From Acidobacteriota bacterium (GTDB lineage: Bacteria; Acidobacteriota; Aminicenantia; Aminicenantales; Saccharicenantaceae): a DNA stretch of 64,000 bases. Both the position numbers and the translations under genes were made by a program. The notes beneath the pieces are model-generated. The model searched no databases and was not told where the DNA came from. It saw only the letters and a list, made by a program, of their open reading frames with translations. Position 1 is the first letter of the stretch. Each line of letters starts with the position of its first letter. The stretch spans positions 186,001-250,000 of the forward strand of contig JBDKSB010000001.1 in the NCBI GenBank assembly GCA_039683095.1. The letters are read 5' to 3'. Positions 57,042 to 64,000 of this stretch are shown one piece after another.

Positions 57042-57756
57042 CGCCGAGACCCTCGACGCCTTTTACCACGGGCGGATCCGCATCCTGCAGGCCAGGCGCG
57101 GCTACCGTTTCGCCGTCGATGCCCCGCTGCTGGCCGATTTCATCCGGACGGAGCCCGGCGACGAGGCGCTCGAGCTCGGCGCGGGCAACGGCGTCATCTC
57201 GCTCCTGCTGAGCGTCAAGCCCTTCCGGCGGATCGTCGCGGTCGAGATACAGGCGGGGCCGGCGGCGCTGGCCCGGCGCAACGTCGAGCTCAACGGCCTG
57301 GGCGGCCGGATCGAGATCGTGCGGGCCGACCTGCGGACGTTCCGGCCGGAGCGCGCCTTCGACCTGATCTTTTCCAACCCCCCGTACATCCGGAAGTCGA
57401 CCGGCTTCCTGAGCGCCTCGGCCGAGAAGTCGGCGAGCAAGCACGAGATCCACGGCGACATCGGCGATATCCTGCGGAAGACGGCCGGATGGCTGGCCCC
57501 GGGCGGCCGGGCCTGTTTCGTTTACCCGGAGAAGCGGCGGGCGGACCTGCTGAAAGCGGCGGGGGAGAGCGGCCTCGAGCCGCGCCGCCTGCGGTTCGTC
57601 CATCCGAGGGAAGGCGAACCGGCCAACCTGTTCCTGATCGAGATGGGGCGCGCGGGGGCGGCGGGCGCGCCGACGGAGCTCATGCCGCCGCTCGTCCTCT
57701 TCGGCCCCGACGGCAAGTACACCGCCGCCGCCGAGGCCGTCTTCTCCGGTCCATAA
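57013..57756 (+). CDS. tRNA1(Val)-type adenine N6-methyltransferase
   Basis: A 247-residue SAM methyltransferase of the TrmN6/YfiC type. Motif I ALELGAGNGVISLLL, the catalytic NPPY in FSNPPYIRKSTG, and the preceding acidic D strand (RADLRTFRP) are present. It could methylate A37 of a tRNA or another RNA; the family also holds protein-modifying members, so the substrate is unproven. Start ATG 57013 is inside atpC; its stop (57754-57756) touches the palindromic element at 57755. Confidence 0.88.
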
Positions 57757-57946
57757 AATGGGGGACACAATACCTATTTCCCATTTTTCCAGATAGGCAA
57801 AAAGCGGGACACAATACCTATTTCCGAATTTCGGGAAGGTGCGCGGAAATTCGGGGACATAACCCTTTTATCTTGAAAAGGGATTGCATCCCCGTGAATT
57901 CCGGGCAAACGGAAAAATCGGAAATAGGTATTGTGTCCCCCATTTT
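57755..57946. repeat. 192-bp palindromic element with 27-bp terminal inverted repeats
   Basis: A 27-base arm (57755-57781, containing GGGGACACAATACCTATTTC) recurs as a perfect inverted copy at 57920-57946. A third partial copy (GGGACACAATACCTATTTCC) is at 57806-57825 in direct orientation. The centre forms a hairpin with CCCTTTT/AAAAGGG and GGGGA/TCCCC arms. It fills the whole space between the methyltransferase stop and the ankyrin gene. The type resembles REP/BIME clusters mobilised by RAYT transposases; no transposase is present. Confidence 0.7.
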
Positions 57947-57961
57947 GAGGTCCAGTTTGAA

Positions 57962-58834
57962 TCAGCGATCAATTAGGACGGCGAGCAGCTCTTTGAATGC
58001 GAACAGGCGGGCATAGTCGGCGGCGGTCCGCCCCGTCGCGTCCCGGACGCCCGTGTCCGCGCCGGCGGCGACGAGCAGCCGGACGACGGCGACCTGCCCG
58101 CAGCGCGAAGCCCGGATAAGCGCCGTCGCGCCTCCGCTGTCCGCGCTGTCCATGCGGGCCCCGCGTTCGAGGAGGAGTTCGACCAGGCGGCCGTACCCGG
58201 ACCAGGCGGCGAGATGGAGCGGGGTTTCGCCGGTCCCGGCCGCGTGGTCCACCGCCGCGCCGTGATCGATCAGGAGGCGGGCGGCGCTCTCGCTGCCGGC
58301 CTGGCAGGCCAGGTGCAGAGGGGTCAGCCCTTCTTTGTCGGGGACGTCGACCGACCCGCCGTTCCCGATCAGGATCTCGAGCACGCCGGCCTGCCCACCC
58401 TCGCAGGCGGCGTGAACGGCCGTCCGCCCGAGCCCGTCCCTGGCGTTGACCGACGCGCCCCGGGCCAGGAGGGCCCGGAGGATATCTTCGCGCCCGCGAA
58501 GGGCGGACAGGCCGAGGGGCGTCCGTCCCTCCTGGCCGCCGCGGGCTTCGATCGCCGCCCCGGCGTCCAGCAGGATCTTCGCGACGGGCGCCTGGCCGCA
58601 TAGGGAGGCCCAATGCAGGGCCGTGTATTCGAACTGGTCGGTCCCGCGCACGCTCTCGGGGGACTCGCGCAGGATGGCCTGAACGACGTCGAGCCGGCCT
58701 TCGCGCGCCGCCCGGCACAGCCTCCTGGCCGGTTCATCCGCCGGCCCGGCGCCGGCCCGGGCGGACGCGAAGGCCGGCAGGATCCCAAGTCCCAGCGCCA
58801 GGACGATCCAACCCGCCGGCCTCGAGCGGCTCAT
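57962..58834 (-). CDS. Secreted ankyrin-repeat protein
   Basis: A 290-residue protein with a signal peptide (WIVLALGLGILPAFASARA) and about seven ankyrin repeats, for example EYTALHWASLCGQAPVAKILLDAGAAIEARGG and EGLTPLHLACQAGSESAARLLIDHGAAVDHA. Ankyrin proteins bind other proteins; this one would do so in the periplasm or outside. It is second in an operon with the HExxH protein upstream (16-base gap). Confidence 0.88.
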   Translation of the reverse strand: MSRSRPAGWIVLALGLGILPAFASARAGAGPADEPARRLCRAAREGRLDVVQAILRESPESVRGTDQFEYTALHWASLCGQAPVAKILLDAGAAIEARGGQEGRTPLGLSALRGREDILRALLARGASVNARDGLGRTAVHAACEGGQAGVLEILIGNGGSVDVPDKEGLTPLHLACQAGSESAARLLIDHGAAVDHAAGTGETPLHLAAWSGYGRLVELLLERGARMDSADSGGATALIRASRCGQVAVVRLLVAAGADTGVRDATGRTAADYARLFAFKELLAVLIDR

Positions 58835-58850
58835 CGTTTCTCCGTCGCGC

Positions 58851-59669
58851 TTATCGGATGGTCTCCGCGTCCGCGGAGGGGATGTCGGCCAGGATGCAGG
58901 AATAGTACTTCCTCAGGGGTTTCGGGATCATGGTCTTGGTCATGAAGAGCCGTTCGGCGAGCCAGGGGAACAGCTCGTGAGCCAGGAGAGGCCGCGACAG
59001 CCGGGCGGCCAGGATGTCCCCGATCTCGGCATAGGACCGCCGGCAACGGGGGTCGGAGATATCGTCCCCGAACCGGAGCAGGAAGAGCCGCTGCCCGGCG
59101 GCGGTCTGGGCCCGGCAGTATTCCTCGATGAGGTCCTCGCCCTCCCGCGCGAACGCGGCCCGCTCCCGGTCATCGAGGACGTTCGCCCACAGGTCGTGGC
59201 AGATCTCGTGGACCAGGATCGGCAGGGCCCTGTCTCCGACGTTCTTATAGAGCTCGGTCCCTTCCATCCCGACCTCGAAATGGGAGAACAGGTCCTTCCG
59301 CAGGAAGATGACGTCCCGCGCCCCGGGCGTGTGGGAGAAGCAGCCCAAGCCCTTGTTCCCCTTGGGAGGAACGGGGCTCCCCGGGCCGAAGAAGGCGTAG
59401 CGGTTGTTCATGATCTCCAGGCGGACGGCGTCGTTGTGCCGGAAGAACCTCGAGGCCCACAGCCGGGCCAGGAGCGGCTCGATCTCGCGGCCGGCCGGCG
59501 ACGGATCGAGAACGATCTTTTCCGCGACTTGCGAACCGCTCCCGTCCCCGCTCCCGGGTCCGCCGCGGCCCGCCGCGGCCGGACCCGCCGCGAGCACGAC
59601 GAAGAGGACGGCGGCGACCGTCGCTGCGGCCCCCCCGGGCTCTCTCCCGAACACCTTCCTCACGGCCAC
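58851..59669 (-). CDS. Secreted protein with HExxH motif, candidate zinc metallopeptidase
   Basis: A 272-residue protein of unrecognised family. Signal peptide (residues about 14-33, ending AAAG). ILVHEICHDLW gives His154-Glu155-x-x-His158, the zincin motif, and a Glu (EDLIEEYC, residues 182-183) lies 24 residues later as in gluzincins. The downstream region is Leu-rich and ends KYYSCILADIP. GTG start at 59669. It lies between a Fis-type regulator and an ankyrin protein; function unproven, and the motif may be inactive. Confidence 0.65.
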   Translation of the reverse strand: MAVRKVFGREPGGAAATVAAVLFVVLAAGPAAAGRGGPGSGDGSGSQVAEKIVLDPSPAGREIEPLLARLWASRFFRHNDAVRLEIMNNRYAFFGPGSPVPPKGNKGLGCFSHTPGARDVIFLRKDLFSHFEVGMEGTELYKNVGDRALPILVHEICHDLWANVLDDRERAAFAREGEDLIEEYCRAQTAAGQRLFLLRFGDDISDPRCRRSYAEIGDILAARLSRPLLAHELFPWLAERLFMTKTMIPKPLRKYYSCILADIPSADAETIR

Positions 59670-59692
59670 CCCCTGCCCGTGACGGACGAGTC

Positions 59693-60010
59693 TTATATGG
59701 GCTGTCTGGTGATCTGCTTGGTGATCAGGATGTGCTGCTTCTTGACCTTCGCGTTCAGCGTCTGTTTCTTGACCCTGAGGAACGAAGCCGTCGCCACCTG
59801 GCTGCCGTGCGCCCTGACCAGCGCCTCGAAGACGACGGCCCGCTCGAAGCGGGCCAGGAAGTCCCGAAGACTGAGATGAGGCGGCTCCCCGTTGTGCTTC
59901 ATGAAGAACTGATAGGCGGCCAGGTCAAATTGCCGGTCGAGCGCGGCCTGCCTCAGTGATCTGCCCCCGGACCGCAGATCCGCCGACGGCACCTTCCGCA
60001 GATTCCTCAT
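59693..60010 (-). CDS. Fis-type HTH DNA-binding protein
   Basis: A 105-residue protein ending in a Fis/HTH_8 domain: LRDFLARFERAVVFEALVRAHGSQVATASFLRVKKQTLNAKVKK, like the DNA-binding end of sigma-54 activators but without an AAA+ domain. ATG 60010 follows AAGGGGGAC; the longer frame is non-coding. It probably regulates itself and the two genes downstream (23-base gap). The HTH recognition helix (RVKKQTLNAKVKK) is basic. Confidence 0.8.
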   Translation of the reverse strand: MRNLRKVPSADLRSGGRSLRQAALDRQFDLAAYQFFMKHNGEPPHLSLRDFLARFERAVVFEALVRAHGSQVATASFLRVKKQTLNAKVKKQHILITKQITRQPI

Positions 60011-60077
60011 CGTGTCCCCCTTCTGCTCTCGGTCGTTCAACAACCTGGCCCCCGGCCAGGATATCGGACCTGTCCAC

Positions 60078-60106
60078 ATAATCGGATGGCGCCCCGGCGA
60101 AGTCAA
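60078..60106 (-). promoter_or_regulatory. Probable promoter of the Fis-type gene operon
   Basis: Minus strand: TTGACT (60106-60101), 17-base spacer, GATTAT (60083-60078). It leaves a leader of about 60 bases before ATG 60010. Confidence 0.5.
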
Positions 60107-60875
60107 TGGGCCCGCGCGGCATGGCAAATAATGTCGCATTTTGTCGCTTCCCCCGCGCCTTCATCGCCCATTACCCGGCCCCCGGGATAAGGCGCGCGAC
60201 AAATGACGGATCAGGTTCCCCGAATCTCCGTAAAATGGTCCTGCATGAAATATGCCAACGGAGACCCCCTTTCCCGTCTTAACGCCTCCCTCGAAAGGCC
60301 GGGACGGCGCGCCCGGCCCGCAAATTTCTTTACACCTTTGTATACTCCGGTCATCCCGGTTTCGTTGTGATGCGGCCGCAGATCCGGCCGTTCTATGGAC
60401 AGGGCTCGATAGCCCCTTAACGATCCGGTTCTTATCGCTCCGGCGCGGGGAAGAAAAAAAGCGGAGGAAGAGACGCTTGAGGTCCGCCGTCAGGACCTCA
60501 GGGCAGTCCGCGTCTCTCCCTCCTCCCTTCCCCCCTTGAAAGCGGACCGTGTCCCTTCTCCCCATTGCCGACACCGGGCTCCCTCGGTTCGAAGGCACAT
60601 GGTCTTCATCGGTCTGCCCTCACGATGGGTCCCGGGCGGCGGGGTGTCAAGGGGCCATGGGGCCATTTGAACGGAAGTCGCGTTTTCGTCACATCGCAAA
60701 CGCCCTGACCGCCTGTTCGGTTTCCCCAGGCAACCGGCCCGGAAAGGCACGCCTCCCCTGCGATGCCGGCGGCCGGAACCGGGGCCGGCCGCCCTGCCCG
60801 AACGGCGACCCGGTGTAATTCTCGATAAAAACGCCGGATCGCCCGTTCCCGCCGTCCTGGACGCGCGGCATGCCC
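60107..60875. other. Gene-free stretch of about 770 bases
   Basis: No convincing coding region on either strand; open frames here are short, low in family resemblance and lack ribosome-binding sites. Visible items are a nested hairpin (60470-60516, arms GAGACGC and GAGGTCC), a -24/-12-like match on the minus strand at 60242-60257, and a purine-rich run near 60451-60470. It may contain a small RNA or a decayed gene. Confidence 0.5.
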
Positions 60876-60899
60876 TGACCCCATTCGGGGACAGGCTCA
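60876..60899. repeat. REP-like fragment at the 3' end of the next gene
   Basis: TGACCCCATTCGGGGACAGG and the following CTCA: an inverted CCCC/GGGG with a short loop. The sequence supplies the TGA stop codon (60897-60899) of the minus-strand gene that follows. The GGGGACAGGCTCA wording is like ends of RAYT-associated repeats in other genomes, as far as I recall. Confidence 0.4.
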
Positions 60900-62123
60900 C
60901 CTGGGGAGCGCCCTCTCGATCTCGTCGAGACCGACGCCGAGGACCTTCCGGGCGATCTTGTCGAGGGCCTTCCTCGGCCCGGCGAAGTGCATGGTCGTAT
61001 GGACGTGCGACAGGGTCTCGCCCGGCGCGAGGGCCGCGGCCGGGGACGAGGTCTCGAGCTCGAAGAACGGACCGAGGGGCTTGGCCCCCGGCGAGGCCGG
61101 GCCGTCGTTGTAGCTGTTGACGGCGTCGCCGGCGAACGGCTTATCCTGGATCTCCCACATGGAGTTGACATAATCGGCCGCCCCCCCGGGCAGGGTCAGA
61201 TGGACCAGGGTCAGGACCCCGTTGGCCGCGTCGTAGCTCGCCGCGAAGGGCTTGACCCGGGCGGGGGACAGGCCGATCTTGCTCCGATGCTTGCCGTCGC
61301 CGGAGAAGAACAGGACGCCTTTCGCCTCGTCGACGGCGAGGCGGTCGGCCGGGACCTTGCCGAAATAGGCGTCGTTCACGGCCGGGCCGAGCTCGGCGGC
61401 CGGCCCCGTCTTGAACGGGATGACGATGGTCGTCGCCGGCGAGGGGTTGAACATGCCCAGGATCCAGATCGAGAGCAGGCCGGCGTTCCTGGTCCAGACG
61501 TTCACGCCGATGTTGGTGACGGCGTTGTCGGAGGCGTAGGCGACCATGGAAACGCCTGCCGGCAGCGGAACGCCGAGCGCCCCGATCTCGGCCGCCCCGA
61601 GCAGGCGGATCTCCCGGCCGACCTCGAGGTCGAACTCGGCGCCCGAATAGTTCACCAGGTGGGCGACCTTGCGGAGGCGGATGCGGTCCGCGGCCTGCGA
61701 CACGACGTCGAAGGCGCCCTCGTTTACGGCCGGCGGCGTCCGCCAGTGGTCGAGGTCGAAGGGATCGCCCTTCTTGAAGAAGATCGAGAACTGGCCGCCC
61801 TCGGGGCCGAGCCAGAAACGGTCCTCTCCCCCGAAGGAGTTCATGTGCGGGTTGTTGACGCCCGAGGCGATGGCCTCCCGGCCGATCCAGCCGAAGCTCA
61901 GGCCGCCGGGGCCGGTCGCCGTGCTGGTCATGACCCGTCCCTGGAGGTCGGGGTTGACGGCCACCTGGGCCGGCCCGCCGGCGCCGAGCACGACGACCTT
62001 GGTGTGGGCCTGCAGAAAGGCCAGGTCGTCGCGGAACAGGACGCCCTCGGGCGCCCTGGCTGACTTCGCGCAGGCCGCCGCGACGGCGATGAGGACGAGC
62101 GCCGCGCCTATGTCGAATCTCAT
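60897..62123 (-). CDS. Lipoprotein of the DUF6786 type (aldose-epimerase-like fold)
   Basis: A 408-residue protein with a lipobox-like signal (AAACAKSARA; Cys at about 18). The mature part has GGEDRFWLGPEGGQFSIFF and HWRTPPAVNEGAFDVVS, seen in an uncharacterised family related in fold to galactose mutarotase. Beta-strand rich; no catalytic residues can be assigned. Ribosome-binding site GGAAGGAGG lies before ATG 62123 and a promoter at 62153-62181. Confidence 0.75.
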   Translation of the reverse strand: MRFDIGAALVLIAVAAACAKSARAPEGVLFRDDLAFLQAHTKVVVLGAGGPAQVAVNPDLQGRVMTSTATGPGGLSFGWIGREAIASGVNNPHMNSFGGEDRFWLGPEGGQFSIFFKKGDPFDLDHWRTPPAVNEGAFDVVSQAADRIRLRKVAHLVNYSGAEFDLEVGREIRLLGAAEIGALGVPLPAGVSMVAYASDNAVTNIGVNVWTRNAGLLSIWILGMFNPSPATTIVIPFKTGPAAELGPAVNDAYFGKVPADRLAVDEAKGVLFFSGDGKHRSKIGLSPARVKPFAASYDAANGVLTLVHLTLPGGAADYVNSMWEIQDKPFAGDAVNSYNDGPASPGAKPLGPFFELETSSPAAALAPGETLSHVHTTMHFAGPRKALDKIARKVLGVGLDEIERALPR

Positions 62124-62152
62124 GGAGCCTCCTTCCGTACCTGTCGCCTTCT

Positions 62153-62181
62153 ATTCTATGGCATCGGGGGCGCAAGACCAA
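62153..62181 (-). promoter_or_regulatory. Promoter of the DUF6786-type gene
   Basis: Minus strand: TTGGTC (62181-62176), 17-base spacer, TAGAAT (62158-62153). Confidence 0.5.
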
Positions 62182-62256
62182 TCCCCGATCTTCCTTTCTC
62201 GGCAGGCGGAAACCGGCGCCTGTCTCAGGGCCGCGATCCGGTTCCAGGGCGGCCGG

Positions 62257-62778
62257 TCATGGGCCCCACGGGTAGCCGGTCCGCGTGACGCAGCAGGAGC
62301 CCGAAGAGGCGTTGCCGAGGTCGAAGACGCACTCGAGCGGCGGGCCCTCCTCGGGCTGGTAGGGCCCGGCGATCGAGATCCGAACGGATCCCGGCGCGAG
62401 ACCGGTGATCTCGTAGCTGATGTCGTAAAGGCAGTTGCAGTCGCAGAGCGAGGACGATTCCCTCTCCCTGATCCTGATGATCGTGCCCGAGGCCTCGATG
62501 TCCGCGGAGATGGCGCCCGGGCAGCAGTTGAAGGCGGCGTTGACGTGCCTGAGCCGCAGGACGCTCCGCCCGTCGTACTCGTACTCGACGCATTCCTGGC
62601 TCGCCGCCGCAGCGCCGGCCCCGCGGACGGGCGTTCCGCCGGCGCTCTTGCAGTCCGTTCGGGCGACGATCCTGCCCAGGGGCGCGGGACCGGACGGGGA
62701 GCCGCAGCTCGCGGCCAGGACGATGAGGGCCGCCGCGCCCAGCGCCGGCGGGACGGGAACGCCGCGAAACCATCTCAT
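62257..62778 (-). CDS. Cys-rich lipoprotein of unknown function
   Basis: A 173-residue protein. Signal peptide with lipobox LAASC (Cys25). The mature region has 10 further Cys (for example CDCNC, NCCPG, SCC), probably disulfides, within a beta-rich fold (YDISYEITGLAPGSVRISIAGPY). ATG 62778. It has its own promoter. Family not recognised. Confidence 0.75.
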   Translation of the reverse strand: MRWFRGVPVPPALGAAALIVLAASCGSPSGPAPLGRIVARTDCKSAGGTPVRGAGAAAASQECVEYEYDGRSVLRLRHVNAAFNCCPGAISADIEASGTIIRIRERESSSLCDCNCLYDISYEITGLAPGSVRISIAGPYQPEEGPPLECVFDLGNASSGSCCVTRTGYPWGP

Positions 62779-62801
62779 GATCGACCCAGCTCCCTGCCCA
62801 G

Positions 62802-62830
62802 AGCATAGACGGCCGTCCGGGACGTGTCAA
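62802..62830 (-). promoter_or_regulatory. Sigma-70-type promoter of the Cys-rich lipoprotein gene
   Basis: Minus strand: TTGACA (62830-62825), 17-base spacer, TATGCT (62807-62802), 23 bases to the ATG at 62778. Confidence 0.7.
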
Positions 62831-63192
62831 GCCGGCGCCGGGCGGCCTGGGACTATCGGTTCATATGGGCAAATGGGCCCATTGGCCCATTTACACGGCG
62901 GCCGGGGGACCTATGGTGGAGGCATGTCCGGGAAGACGGGTACGACCATGGACGCGATCATCATGCGCAAAGGAGGTGCTCAGGAACCGAAGGCCCGCAA
63001 CAAGATCCGTATCCCAGGGGGAGCGATCCCGCCGCGTCCGGCGCCAGGCCCGGAGCCTGAGCCCGCCGCGACTCCGGACGGCCCGCTCCAGGCAAGGAAT
63101 TCTCGGCGCGACGGGCGGACGGCCCGGCGCGCGGAACGAGAGAACGGCCCGGCCGCCCCCGAGGGGGGTTCGGTCCGGGACAAGGAGAAACC
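62831..63192. other. Intergenic region before the TonB-dependent receptor
   Basis: About 360 bases. It contains a perfect 9-base inverted repeat (AAATGGGCC at 62871-62879, GGCCCATTT at 62884-62892), and an open frame of 90 codons from ATG 62924 whose TGA overlaps the receptor ATG (ATGA, 63193-63196). That frame is Pro/Arg-rich with a GGAGG only one base before its ATG, so I do not call it as a gene. Confidence 0.45.
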
Positions 63193-64000
63193 ATGAAATT
63201 GCTCAGATCGATCGGCTTGCTCGCCTTCGCCGCGCTTCTCCTGGCCGGGGTCCTCTCCGCTCAGGTTCCCACGGCCGGCAGGATCATAGGCACGGTCATC
63301 GACGACCAGGGGGCGCCCCTCCCCGGCGTGTCCGTCGAGGCGAAGAGCCCGCGGCTCGTCGGGACGGCGGCCACGGTCACGGACGCGAACGGCGTCTACC
63401 GCCTCCTGGCCCTTCCGCCCGGCACGTTCAAGATCACCTATAGCCTCCAGGGCTTTGCCGCGGTCGTCCGCGACGACATCGTCCTCGGCGTCGAACAGGC
63501 CCTGGTCGTCGACATCTCGATGAAGCCCAGCACCGTTGAGGAGGAGGTCGTGGTCGTCGGCCAGGCCCCGCTCATCGATGTCAAGAACAGCGCCCGGGGC
63601 CAGGTCCTCACCGCCGACACCTTCAACGCCCTGCCCAAGGGCCGGAGCTTCGATTCGCTGGTGACCATCCTGCCCGGCGTCCAGAGCGAGAACGATCTTC
63701 TCGCCGGCATCTCGGTCGACGGCGCCTCGGGGGCGGAGAACGTTTTTTTCGTCGATGGGACGGACACCTCCGACCTGCTGGGCGGGACGCGCAAGCAGAA
63801 CGTGGTCTTCGATTTCGCCGACGAGGTCCAGTTCAAGGCCTCCGGCTATAACGCCGAGTACGGCGGATCCGTCGGCGGCGTCGTCAACGTCATCACCCGC
63901 TCGGGCGGCAACGCCTATCACGGCGAGCTCATCGGCTACTATACCGGCACGGGGCTCGAGGGCGCGCGGCGAGCCCGGCTGTCCCTGGACCTGAGCGACG
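63193..64000 (+). CDS. TonB-dependent receptor with carboxypeptidase-regulatory domain (3' end beyond window)
   Basis: First 269 codons of an outer-membrane receptor. Signal peptide (LLRSIGLLAFAALLLAGVLSAQ); then a CarboxypepD_reg domain (GRIIGTVIDDQGAPLPGVSVEAKS... DANGVYRLLALPPGTFKITYSLQGF) and the start of the plug (GVNVI-type: GGSVGGVVNVITRSGGN, and EEEVVVVGQAPLIDVKNSARGQ). These are typical of SusC/Oar-like TonB receptors found in Acidobacteriota and Bacteroidota. AAGGAGAAACC precedes ATG 63193. Ligand unknown. Confidence 0.92.
   Translation, partial: MKLLRSIGLLAFAALLLAGVLSAQVPTAGRIIGTVIDDQGAPLPGVSVEAKSPRLVGTAATVTDANGVYRLLALPPGTFKITYSLQGFAAVVRDDIVLGVEQALVVDISMKPSTVEEEVVVVGQAPLIDVKNSARGQVLTADTFNALPKGRSFDSLVTILPGVQSENDLLAGISVDGASGAENVFFVDGTDTSDLLGGTRKQNVVFDFADEVQFKASGYNAEYGGSVGGVVNVITRSGGNAYHGELIGYYTGTGLEGARRARLSLDLSD

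Noticed and set aside
60161-60598. Open frames in the region upstream of the Fis-type gene
   Set aside because: No ribosome-binding sites, no recognisable domains and compositional skew; described as gene-free instead.

Overview
The window is a GC-rich chromosomal segment of a Gram-negative bacterium. It encodes outer-membrane machinery (LptE, a fused LptC/LptA, LptB, the Tol-Pal system) and a SusC-like TonB-dependent receptor with a carboxypeptidase-regulatory domain. It also encodes a regulatory phosphotransferase chain next to rpoN, and an F1Fo ATP synthase operon with two b subunits but no a or c. Base composition, codon use and gene order suggest an uncultured Acidobacteriota/Aminicenantes-type organism. 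That placement is an inference and was not tested. No rRNA, tRNA or CRISPR array was recognised.

Layout. 1-2675 (minus): cobalamin/siderophore-type ABC importer (permease cut by the window edge). 2741-7826: leuS-lptE-holA, convergent rpsT, dtd. 8002-13322: a peptide-modification cassette with a radical SAM/HprK-like fusion, a second radical SAM-SPASM protein, a PqqD-like protein, a soluble S26B-type peptidase, a third radical SAM-SPASM protein, and a 60-residue Cys-rich peptide with its own promoter. 13380-17756 (minus): ftsY-ribD-ribE-ribBA-HEAT operon. 17757-18212: gene-poor, with an AraC remnant. 18213-28962: recJ, fused lptC/lptA, lptB, rpoN, hpf, ptsN, short hprK, rapZ, EIIA-Man, HPr, EI. 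28992-29144: a 153-bp foldable element. 29145-34892 (minus): tolQ-tolR-tolA-tolB and pal-cpoB-ssb-cupin. 35022-36995: APC permease. 37017-39407 (minus): MrfA-type helicase flanked by short repeats. 39558-43759: uvrA (without insertion domain), holB, ricT. 43756-47059 (minus): ftsK, ECF sigma, zinc anti-sigma. 47220-50943: small membrane protein, rsmA (minus), response regulator-accD-folC. 50944-51462: IS3 remnant and atp promoter. 51463-57756: atp operon and a methyltransferase. 57755-57946: palindromic element. 57962-60010 (minus): Fis-type regulator, HExxH protein, ankyrin protein. 60897-62778 (minus): two lipoproteins. 63193-64000: start of a TonB-dependent receptor.

How it works together. 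Most of the window is housekeeping: translation, envelope biogenesis, repair, flavin synthesis, energy. The 8-13 kb cassette is the accessory system of most interest. It looks like a RiPP (ribosomally made, post-translationally modified peptide) pathway in which three radical SAM enzymes, a PqqD-like leader-binding protein and a peptidase act on the peptide at 13140-13322. Its closest remembered relative is the 'SynChlorMet' cassette type, but the fused kinase-like domain, the peptidase and this particular peptide make it worth separate study.

Promoters in this genome can be read by eye. TTGACW-N17-TAnnnT occurs upstream of many operons. For several genes (ftsK, ECF sigma, ftsY, recJ, response regulator, uvrA) the -10 box lies only 6-9 bases before the start codon, which suggests leaderless mRNAs.
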